From positions 1 through 37,937 of the forward strand of contig CALUIZ010000030.1 in assembly GCA_944320815.1 (NCBI GenBank): a DNA stretch of 37,937 nt, in the 5' to 3' direction. The position numbers and the translations under genes were made by a program. Source of the stretch: an uncultured Phocaeicola sp. GTDB taxonomy: Bacteria; Bacteroidota; Bacteroidia; Bacteroidales; Bacteroidaceae. The notes under the pieces were generated by a model. The model had not been told where the DNA came from. It did not search any database and saw nothing but the letters and a program-made list of their open reading frames with translations. How positions within the stretch are numbered: the stretch's first letter is position 1; every line of letters starts with the position of its first letter. Of the stretch, positions 32,562-37,937 are shown piece by piece.

Positions 32562-34069
32562 TTTCTAATTCTAATTTTAGATAATAAAAGTTGGAATATT
32601 TTTATCCTTTCGTTTTTGGATAATCCAACTGTGGGAATCACAGAAAGGCAGACAAACAGTTCTAAAATCGTTCCTGCAATTGGTGATATATTGATTGTAT
32701 TAAACAAGATAATTGACAAGGTGATGATTGTTGTTGATAGCATTAATGGCAAAAGAACTTGTTTTGTAAATGTGCATGTTGGATATTGGATTTGCTTTTT
32801 TAATAGATGAAGCTTGATTAAAAATCCGCTGATACTTAATAACATAGATATATACATAGTCGTTTCGGGTGGAAATCCATTCAATAAGAATATATAGCAA
32901 AGCGGAAGATTCAATATTTCAACGCTTTTAGTTATAAGCTGATATCTTTTGATGTTCCCTGTGGCTTGCGATAAACTTTCTAATGGATGGCTAAGGGATT
33001 CAAATAAGGCTTCCAAAATGGCTAAACGACTAAATAAAATAGCGTACATAGGAATTTCCTTTAACCATATTTGGAGCAAAAAGTCCATTCCGAATATGCA
33101 CGGCGCAGCTATTATAAGTAGCATATAGTATGATACCTTAACTCCTAAAAAGGTTAATTTGAATGAACTTTGAGTGTCACCACTGGCATAAGTTTTTGTT
33201 ATAGCTGGTTTAAATGCAATAATGAAATTGAGCACAAAGCTATTGATTGTGGAACTAATTTTAAAAGCTAAAGCTCTGGCTGCATTTACTAAAGGGCCGA
33301 AGAATAAATTTAGCAAAATATTTACACCCTGCATTCGGAGGACAAAAGCTATACTGCCATAGAAATTTAGTCCCATAAATGAAAGTTGTTCTTTGCACAT
33401 TCGTTTCTCATAATACACACCAAATTGGCATTCTTGAAAATGCTTTTTGCAATATATTATATACGCAATGGAGACAATGGCAGAAGAAATGAAGAACAAG
33501 AATGAGTATAATATTAACTTATCTGTTGGATAAATTGATAGACAAAAGACAATGATAAGTTTAAGTATGACTTCAAGTATGCTAATCCAAGCATACGCTT
33601 TCATTTGTTCATGTGCAATGATTGTTGCTGTATAAGGTACGGTGACAATAGTACAGATGAAAGCTAATACGGAGAATTGAAAGACCCAATTGGCTGCTAC
33701 TAATCGCTCTTCTGGGATAACCAATTTATTGTTAACAAACCATACTCCTATAGTTTCAGATAATAGGATAACGATTAAGCAAAGTACTAAATAAAACCCT
33801 ATATTTAATCTGAATATTCTAGTAAGATGAATTAATCTATTGCTGCTTCCTAATTCAAAGGATAAGAATCTTTGAGTGGAGGAAGAAAGCGTGTTGCTAA
33901 TCATTGCAAAAAGAAATACAATGCCTCCTACTACATTATAAATTCCATAATCTTCAGCCCCGAGTTTTTCCAACACGATTCTGATTGTATAGAAACTAAC
34001 TAGCATTATTGCTAGCATTCTAAAATATAATAGAATAGTGTTTTTGGCAATTGTTTGGTTATTATTCAT
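32558..34069 (-). CDS. Wzx-like polysaccharide flippase (MOP superfamily)
   Basis: A 503-residue integral membrane protein with about 12-14 membrane segments, of the MATE/MOP flippase group that moves undecaprenyl-linked repeat units across the inner membrane. The N-terminus contains IAKNTILLYFRMLAIMLVSF and LGAEDYGIYNVVGGIVFLFA, the Bacteroidetes Wzx signature. SSTQRFLSFELG follows. It is the first gene of the AT-rich nine-gene cassette, with a -7 promoter box about 110 bases upstream. A short open frame in the leader ends across its start codon. Confidence 0.88.
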   Translation of the reverse strand: MNNNQTIAKNTILLYFRMLAIMLVSFYTIRIVLEKLGAEDYGIYNVVGGIVFLFAMISNTLSSSTQRFLSFELGSSNRLIHLTRIFRLNIGFYLVLCLIVILLSETIGVWFVNNKLVIPEERLVAANWVFQFSVLAFICTIVTVPYTATIIAHEQMKAYAWISILEVILKLIIVFCLSIYPTDKLILYSFLFFISSAIVSIAYIIYCKKHFQECQFGVYYEKRMCKEQLSFMGLNFYGSIAFVLRMQGVNILLNLFFGPLVNAARALAFKISSTINSFVLNFIIAFKPAITKTYASGDTQSSFKLTFLGVKVSYYMLLIIAAPCIFGMDFLLQIWLKEIPMYAILFSRLAILEALFESLSHPLESLSQATGNIKRYQLITKSVEILNLPLCYIFLLNGFPPETTMYISMLLSISGFLIKLHLLKKQIQYPTCTFTKQVLLPLMLSTTIITLSIILFNTINISPIAGTILELFVCLSVIPTVGLSKNERIKIFQLLLSKIRIRK

Positions 34070-34166
34070 CTTTATGTAGAGGTAGTTCGTGTGGTTTGAT
34101 TTTCAAGCACGCTTCGCCGTTACCTGTCCCATTTCTGTATTGGAAGGTAAACCTGCATACGTCCAT
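34062..34166 (-). CDS. Possible 34-codon leader peptide before wzx
   Basis: ATG at 34166, stop TAA at 34062-34064, overlapping the first codons of the flippase gene. The peptide begins MDVCRFTFQYRNGTGNG and ends LPLHKDE. Its ATG lies only a few bases after the transcription start expected from the -7 box at 34177-34184, so it could be translated leaderless and couple into wzx. It may equally be the tail of a lost gene or chance. No family recognised. Confidence 0.3.
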   Translation of the reverse strand: MDVCRFTFQYRNGTGNGEACLKIKPHELPLHKDE

Positions 34167-34176
34167 TTTTCAGTTG

Positions 34177-34184
34177 CAAATGTA
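34177..34184 (-). promoter_or_regulatory. Predicted -7 element of the polysaccharide cassette operon
   Basis: Minus strand TACATTTG, perfect match to TAnnTTTG. The -33 position is weak (TTCC). I see no inverted repeats flanking it, so no sign of an invertible promoter. Confidence 0.5.
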
Positions 34185-34440
34185 GATAAAGTTTGGGAAT
34201 TTAGGAAGAAATAATTGGGAAAAACAGAATATTGAGACAAGATGAGGAGATAAGCACAGGAAAAAGGGGGTGTTGGAGGCATCGTTTTTCAATTCCGTTA
34301 CAGAAGGGAAGAGGAGAGGGAAGGGGATGTGGAAGACCGTCTCTTTCGGTTGTCGGAAAATAACGGCGAACTTGTATCGGAACAAGGGGTTGCTGGAAGC
34401 AGGGGAACAGCTTGTTCGACAGAAGGTGTGTTCATTCTGC
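34185..34440. other. Intergenic DNA at the right edge of the cassette
   Basis: No gene I trust, although a 103-codon minus frame is open. Segments around 34369-34410, such as TTGTATCGGAACA and GGGGAACAGCTTGTTC, resemble decayed units of the 22-base-period repeats, but the register is broken. Confidence 0.35.
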
Positions 34441-34495
34441 TTGGCGAGGGTGAAGGAGACGATGGGAGATGATGTTTGCACGGCTCCGCAATTTT
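34441..34495 (+). pseudogene. 3'-end remnant of an aldo/keto reductase gene (direct repeat, left copy)
   Basis: 55 bases matching 37121-37176 at 48 positions with one gap; the first 26 bases differ at one position. In the intact gene they encode the last codons LARVTETMGK, the stop and 22 bases beyond. Here LARVKETMGD can be read but the stop is shifted by a one-base deletion. Upstream of 34441 the similarity ends sharply. Confidence 0.75.
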
Positions 34496-34609
34496 GAAAG
34501 CCTTAACAAATCCCCGGCTCCGCGCGTCACTTTATTTAGCCGACACGCATTTTAAGGCAGATTCTGTTTTTTGCATTTTTGCCGTAACAGGTAATCTGTA
34601 AAAAGGCAT

Positions 34610-34672
34610 ATGAAACAGTATCTTATCCTTTTGTTGGCAATCATTTGCGAAGTGCATGACAGAAAGGGGTAA
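34610..34672 (+). pseudogene. Possible truncated signal-peptide start
   Basis: ATG at 34610 gives MKQYLILLLAIICEVHDRKG and stops. The first 13 residues look like a signal peptide that is abruptly cut, and a near-promoter -7 box lies upstream. Could be the 5' stub of a deleted exported-protein gene. Confidence 0.3.
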
Positions 34673-34802
34673 TGATGACAGACGGGTTTACATCTATTGA
34701 TGCGAACTGTTCCCCCCATTCTGCCGTCCTATTAGAACCATAATCAGTAAAACCGTCACAATCCTCCGTGAATTTGTTATGCCCTTTTGCGTCATATACC
34801 GC

Positions 34803-34810
34803 TAATTTTG
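34803..34810 (+). promoter_or_regulatory. Predicted -7 element of the amidohydrolase gene
   Basis: TAATTTTG, perfect match to TAnnTTTG, 19 bases before the ATG at 34830; no clear -33 at the usual distance. Confidence 0.45.
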
Positions 34811-34829
34811 CACCCAAAGAAGAAGCGTT

Positions 34830-35831
34830 ATGAATATGGATAATAAAATAAGCAGAAGGGATTTCATCAAGACTTCCGCCCTGACGGGAGGGGTGTTGCT
34901 TGCTTCCACGGCGATACCGGGACAGGCGATGGGTCTGTTGCAGGAACAGAAGAACGATGTTAAGTTCGCCAATGACGGTCTCTTGCAAGGCGTGTGCGAC
35001 ATCCATCTGCATTGCCTCCCGGATTCGCGGGAGCGGTCGGTGGATGAATACGGCTTTATGAAGGACGCGATGGCGGCGGGCTACCGTGCCGTGATGTTCA
35101 AGTCCAACGATTTCAGTTGCCACGACCGGGCGTATCTCATCCGTCAGGCGTTGCCGGGTGCGGAGTGCTTCGGTAGTTTCTGCATGAACCGGGTGCATGG
35201 CGACAGGGTGAATGTGTTTGCAGCGCAAAAGGCGGTCGAGACGAGCGGAGGGCTGTGCCGCTGCATCTGGATGCCGACATTGGACGCTGCCTACCAATAT
35301 CAAAGTGAAGGACGAAAGGAGAAAGGCATTCCGGTGCTGGACGATAACGGACAAGTCCTGCCGGAAGTGGTCAAGGTGATGGAAATATGTGCCGAAGCGG
35401 ACATCATCTTTGCGACCGGTCACTCTTCGCCGGAAGAGAGCATTACGCTTGTTCGCAGGGCGCAAGAAGTCGGCGTGAAGCGTATTGTCGTCACCCATGC
35501 CAATTCCTCCATTTGGACAATGACACCCGACCAAATCAAGCGATGCATTGACCTTGGCGCATACATAGAGTATTGCTATCTGCCTTGCCTTTGGGGAGAG
35601 GGAACGAAAATGTCCCAATACCAACGACAAAGCATCGAGGAGTTCGCTTCGTTCATCCGCATTGACCCGACACGGAGTTTTATCTCTACGGACTTGGGAC
35701 AGGCGGTGATGCCGCATCCCATTGAGGGCATGAGGGATTGTATCCTGAAACTACAAGCCATCGGAGTTTTTCAAAGCGACATTGACTTGCTTGTACGCAT
35801 CAATCCGGTGTGGCTCATCGGCCTAAACTAA
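34830..35831 (+). CDS. Tat-exported amidohydrolase-like metal-dependent hydrolase
   Basis: A 333-residue protein with a twin-arginine signal (SRRDFIK, then a hydrophobic stretch to about residue 35), so it is probably exported folded. The TIM-barrel amidohydrolase signature DIHLHC (Asp57, His59, His61) is followed by FATGHSSPEE (His near 197), VVTHANSS (His near 222) and ISTDLGQAVMPHP (Asp near 290), a full metal-binding set. It resembles the DUF6282 family; the substrate is unknown. A second ATG two codons on is possible as start. It is 32 bases upstream of a Tat-exported aldo/keto reductase, so the two probably work together outside the cytoplasm. Confidence 0.75.
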   Translation: MNMDNKISRRDFIKTSALTGGVLLASTAIPGQAMGLLQEQKNDVKFANDGLLQGVCDIHLHCLPDSRERSVDEYGFMKDAMAAGYRAVMFKSNDFSCHDRAYLIRQALPGAECFGSFCMNRVHGDRVNVFAAQKAVETSGGLCRCIWMPTLDAAYQYQSEGRKEKGIPVLDDNGQVLPEVVKVMEICAEADIIFATGHSSPEESITLVRRAQEVGVKRIVVTHANSSIWTMTPDQIKRCIDLGAYIEYCYLPCLWGEGTKMSQYQRQSIEEFASFIRIDPTRSFISTDLGQAVMPHPIEGMRDCILKLQAIGVFQSDIDLLVRINPVWLIGLN

Positions 35832-35863
35832 TTCTTCATTCTTAATTCTTCATTTATAAAGGT

Positions 35864-37153
35864 ATGGACAGACGTGATTTCATCAAGAGCGGACTTCTTG
35901 CCGCAGCCGTAGGAGCCGTGGGCGGCACGAAAGCCATCGCGCAGGAAGCCGAAAGGCAGGCGGCGAGGGAACAGTTGTCGAAAGACATACTCAACTACAA
36001 TCCGCAGATGCAGTACCGCCCGATGGGGCGCACGGGTGTGAACGTGTCGGCATTGGGCTTCGGGATGTTGCGCCTGCTGATGAAGAACGGGCACGTGGAC
36101 TTCGACCGGACCACGCCAATGGTGCGCCGTGCCATCGAGGGCGGCGTGAACTACATCGACACGGGGCGCGTTTATCTCGGCGGCGAGAGCGAACAGGCGG
36201 TAGGCAAAGCCCTTGCCGGAGGCTGGCGCGACCGGGTGTATGTCACGTCCAAGATGCCGTGGTGGGAGATGCGGTCGGCGGACGACTTCGACAAGTTCTT
36301 TGACCAGTCGCGCCGCACAATCGGAACGGATGTCATCGACTTCTACCACATCCACATGATCATGCACCGTGCGTGGAAGGACTACGTGCTGCCCTACAAA
36401 CTCATCGAGAAAATGGAGCGGCTGAAGGCGCAGGGCAAAATCCGCTTCATGGGCTTCTCTTTCCACGACAGCCTGCAACTCTTCAAGAAAGTAGTAGAAT
36501 ATACTCCGGCATGGGATTTCTGCCTCATCCAGCACAACTACTTAGATTATGAATACGAGGCGGGCGTGCTCGGTCCAAAGTATGCCGCCGCCAACGGCAT
36601 GGGACTGGCAGTGATGAAGCCCGTCCGCACGGGATTCCTTGCCAACTTGCCGCAGCCGATGCGTGATGCGCTTGCCTCCACGGGCATCCGCAAGCCCGAC
36701 ACGGAGTGGGCGTTGGACTATTTGTGGGACATTCCCGAAGTGAGTGTGGCGGTGAGCGGCATGGGCAGCATGGAAGATGTAGAGGAAAATCTGAAATATG
36801 CCGCCAAAGCCCGCCCGAACATGCTCACCCCAGCCGATCGCGAAGCATTGGGCGCGGCTATCTACGCCTACCGCCACGCGCCGGGACACATCGACTGCAC
36901 GGGCTGCTACCAGTGCATCCCCTGCCCGCACAACGTCGCCATCGGCTACATCTTCGCCTACATGTACAACAATTATCTGTTGCACAAGAATAAAGAGCGG
37001 GCTTTGTCCGATTATACCGTCTCGATGTCGCCCGTACAGCGCGGCGACCCAGCATCCTCGTGCGTCGCCTGCGGCGAGTGTCTGGCGAAGTGCCCGCAGC
37101 ATCTGGATATTCCGAACCTGTTGGCGAGGGTGACGGAGACGATGGGGAAATGA
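35864..37153 (+). CDS. Tat-exported aldo/keto reductase with ferredoxin-like C-terminus
   Basis: A 429-residue protein with three parts: a twin-arginine signal (DRRDFIK, residues 2-8), an aldo/keto-reductase barrel (about 50-330), and a C-terminal Cys-rich region. The reductase tetrad appears as Asp99, Tyr104, Lys130 and His164 (NYIDTGRVY, TSKMPW, FYHIHM). The tail has CTGCYQCIPCPHN (about 345-357) and SSCVACGECLAKCPQ (about 397-411), which can hold two 4Fe-4S clusters. Such fusions are frequent in gut Bacteroidetes and are presumed redox enzymes; substrate unknown. This gene is clearly richer in G+C than the polysaccharide cassette. Its last 33 bases are part of a direct repeat with 34441-34495. 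Confidence 0.85.
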   Translation: MDRRDFIKSGLLAAAVGAVGGTKAIAQEAERQAAREQLSKDILNYNPQMQYRPMGRTGVNVSALGFGMLRLLMKNGHVDFDRTTPMVRRAIEGGVNYIDTGRVYLGGESEQAVGKALAGGWRDRVYVTSKMPWWEMRSADDFDKFFDQSRRTIGTDVIDFYHIHMIMHRAWKDYVLPYKLIEKMERLKAQGKIRFMGFSFHDSLQLFKKVVEYTPAWDFCLIQHNYLDYEYEAGVLGPKYAAANGMGLAVMKPVRTGFLANLPQPMRDALASTGIRKPDTEWALDYLWDIPEVSVAVSGMGSMEDVEENLKYAAKARPNMLTPADREALGAAIYAYRHAPGHIDCTGCYQCIPCPHNVAIGYIFAYMYNNYLLHKNKERALSDYTVSMSPVQRGDPASSCVACGECLAKCPQHLDIPNLLARVTETMGK

Positions 37154-37176
37154 TGCTTGCCCCGCTCTGCGATTTT
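37121..37176 (+). repeat. Direct repeat, right copy (aldo/keto reductase 3' end)
   Basis: Covers the last codons of the reductase and 23 bases beyond; matches 34441-34495 at 48 positions with one gap. The two copies bracket the amidohydrolase-reductase pair. Confidence 0.75.
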
Positions 37177-37187
37177 CCCTATCTTCG
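37157..37187 (+). promoter_or_regulatory. Candidate promoter of the YdeI-family gene
   Basis: TTG (37157-37159), 20 bases, TATCTTCG (37180-37187), one mismatch to the -7 consensus. Confidence 0.4.
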
Positions 37188-37210
37188 CAACCGAAACAAC
37201 CAGTAAAAAT

Positions 37211-37789
37211 ATGAGTATCATTAAACCGCAAAATATATTGTCCATACAAAGCCGCGACGAATTTCGCCAATGGCTCATGACACATCATGCCATCGCAAGG
37301 GAGTGCTGGGTGAAAGTCAAGCGCGGGCATCCTATGGACGACGGAACATTCTGGTACATCGACGCAGTGGAGGAAGCGATGTGTTTCGGCTGGATTGACA
37401 GCACTTTGAAACGGCTGGACGGCGAGGCATACCAACGGTTTGCGCCACGCGCGAAAGGCAGCCTGTGGTCGGAACTGAACAAGGAGCGATGCCGCCGCAT
37501 GGAGCGGTTGGGGCGCATGACGGATGCGGGACGCGCCGTGCTGCCCGACATGTCGCCCGGAGGTTTCACCATCGACGAGGAAATCCTGTCAGCCCTCCGG
37601 CAAGACCCCATTGTGTGGCGGAACTTCCAAAACTTCCCACCCTTATATCGGCGTGTGCGCATTGACACGATACAAATCAAGAAAAAACAACGTCCTCTCT
37701 TTGAAAGCCGTCTGAAAAAGTTCATCGACAATACCCGCCTCGGCATCATGTACGGCGAATGGAATGACAACGGGAGATTAATCGAATAA
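37211..37789 (+). CDS. YdeI/OmpD-associated family protein
   Basis: A 192-residue cytoplasmic protein. The core RDEFRQWLMTHHAIARECWV followed by WYIDAVEEAMCFGWIDSTLK is typical of the YdeI/OmpD-associated family (also annotated bacteriocin-protection protein), and RFAPRAKGSLWSELNKERC and RMERLGRMTDAG follow. No enzymatic role is established for the family. The ATG at 37211 is chosen since the family N-terminus begins there and a promoter candidate precedes it; the frame is open a little further upstream without an ATG. G+C-rich like its left neighbours. Confidence 0.8.
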   Translation: MSIIKPQNILSIQSRDEFRQWLMTHHAIARECWVKVKRGHPMDDGTFWYIDAVEEAMCFGWIDSTLKRLDGEAYQRFAPRAKGSLWSELNKERCRRMERLGRMTDAGRAVLPDMSPGGFTIDEEILSALRQDPIVWRNFQNFPPLYRRVRIDTIQIKKKQRPLFESRLKKFIDNTRLGIMYGEWNDNGRLIE

Positions 37790-37816
37790 AGAATAGAAAC
37801 ACGCTAGAAAAAACAC

Positions 37817-37824
37817 TATCTTTG
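37817..37824 (+). promoter_or_regulatory. Predicted -7 element of the SMR transporter gene
   Basis: TATCTTTG, perfect match to TAnnTTTG, 40 bases before the ATG at 37865. No clear -33. Confidence 0.45.
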
Positions 37825-37864
37825 TCCCGCGCATATTACATAATACAAAAAATAAGAAAACCGT

Positions 37865-37937
37865 ATGAACTGGATTATTCTGATTGTTGCCGGATTCTTT
37901 GAGTCCGGCTTTGCTTTTTGTTTGGGGAAGATGAAAG
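37865..37937 (+). CDS. SMR-family efflux protein, N-terminal part only
   Basis: The first 24 codons of a gene cut by the window end. MNWIILIVAGFFESGFAFCL is the first membrane helix of small multidrug resistance proteins, and Glu13 corresponds to the essential proton/substrate-binding Glu. The sequence is closest to the SugE/Gdx type (guanidinium exporters) rather than EmrE, but this cannot be decided from 24 residues. Confidence 0.75.
   Translation, partial: MNWIILIVAGFFESGFAFCLGKMK

Larger units (their letters stand above)
34496..34829. other. Intergenic DNA before the amidohydrolase gene
   Basis: Contains CATTTTTG at 34574-34581 (near -7 box), then a 20-codon open frame at 34610-34672 that starts like a signal peptide. 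The rest, up to the -7 box at 34803, holds no gene I can support. Confidence 0.4.

Noticed and set aside
34070..34440. Invertible promoter of the capsule-locus type
   Set aside because: I looked for paired inverted repeats around the -7 box at 34177-34184 and found none longer than a few bases.
34170..34481. A 103-codon minus-strand frame upstream of wzx
   Set aside because: Low-complexity Phe/Ser/Pro-rich translation, no start signals, and it covers the promoter box and the reductase remnant.
34641..35717. A 358-codon open frame on the minus strand opposite the amidohydrolase gene
   Set aside because: Most of it is antisense to a gene with clear motifs on the plus strand. Only the last ~55 codons (34641-34806) lie outside; they read fairly protein-like (AVYDAKGHNKFTEDC) but I know no match, so a remnant cannot be claimed.
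1..37937. CRISPR arrays, tRNA/rRNA genes, transposases, integrases
   Set aside because: No spacer-repeat pattern (the 22-base arrays have only 6-base spacers and degenerate repeats), no recognisable tRNA or rRNA sequence and no mobile-element proteins were seen.

Overview
The window looks like chromosome of a member of the Bacteroidaceae (Bacteroides/Phocaeicola type). Three things point there: many start regions carry the Bacteroidetes -33/-7 promoter pattern (TTTG, about 19-20 bases, TAnnTTTG); gene neighbourhoods such as lolA-ftsK and DUF5063-exonuclease-rlmI are typical of the group; and there is a large Wzx/Wzy-type surface polysaccharide locus with GDP-fucose genes.

Layout. 1-3.6 kb: a small secreted protein gene and a secreted heparinase II/III-family polysaccharide lyase. 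3.7-6.3 kb (minus): a small exported protein, a lipoprotein metallophosphoesterase, and a pyridoxal/pyridoxamine kinase. 6.6-9.7 kb (plus): a GT4 glycosyltransferase overlapping a UPF0104/LPG-synthase-like membrane protein (a probable glycolipid module), then an L,D-transpeptidase-like exported protein. 9.7-12.8 kb (minus): lolA and ftsK. 13.1-15.5 kb (plus): DUF5063, RNase D-like exonuclease and RlmI-type rRNA methyltransferase. 15.5-34.1 kb (minus): the polysaccharide locus. 34.8-37.9 kb (plus): a Tat-exported amidohydrolase, a Tat-exported aldo/keto reductase with a ferredoxin-like tail, a YdeI-family protein, and the start of an SMR transporter cut by the window end.

The polysaccharide locus has two parts. 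The G+C-richer part (15.5-23.6 kb) holds a HAD protein, the WcaJ-type initiating phosphotransferase, a thymidylate kinase, a nucleotidyltransferase-like protein, fcl, gmd, a WecG-type transferase, a cupin and a two-TM protein with Wzz-like topology. The AT-rich part (23.96-34.07 kb) is a tightly overlapping nine-gene cassette: flippase, two GT4s, Wzy-like polymerase, GT4, polysaccharide pyruvyl transferase, F420-hydrogenase-beta-like Fe-S protein, hexapeptide acyltransferase, GT4. Together these would start, extend, decorate (pyruvate, acyl), flip and polymerise a repeat unit that may contain fucose.

Two structures stand out. First, the cassette is bordered by gene debris on both sides: the C-terminus of a replaced glycosyltransferase lies in frame just beyond the last cassette gene (23758-23952), and a copy of the 3' end of the aldo/keto reductase lies beyond the first (34441-34495, repeated at 37121-37176). 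This looks like exchange of the whole specificity cassette. Second, three intergenic regions (711-778, 6380-6505, 12921-13024) carry tandem arrays with a 22-base period: a 16-base imperfect palindrome near TGTTYTGRYCARAACA plus a 6-base spacer, next to predicted promoters. I do not recognise these as a named element.
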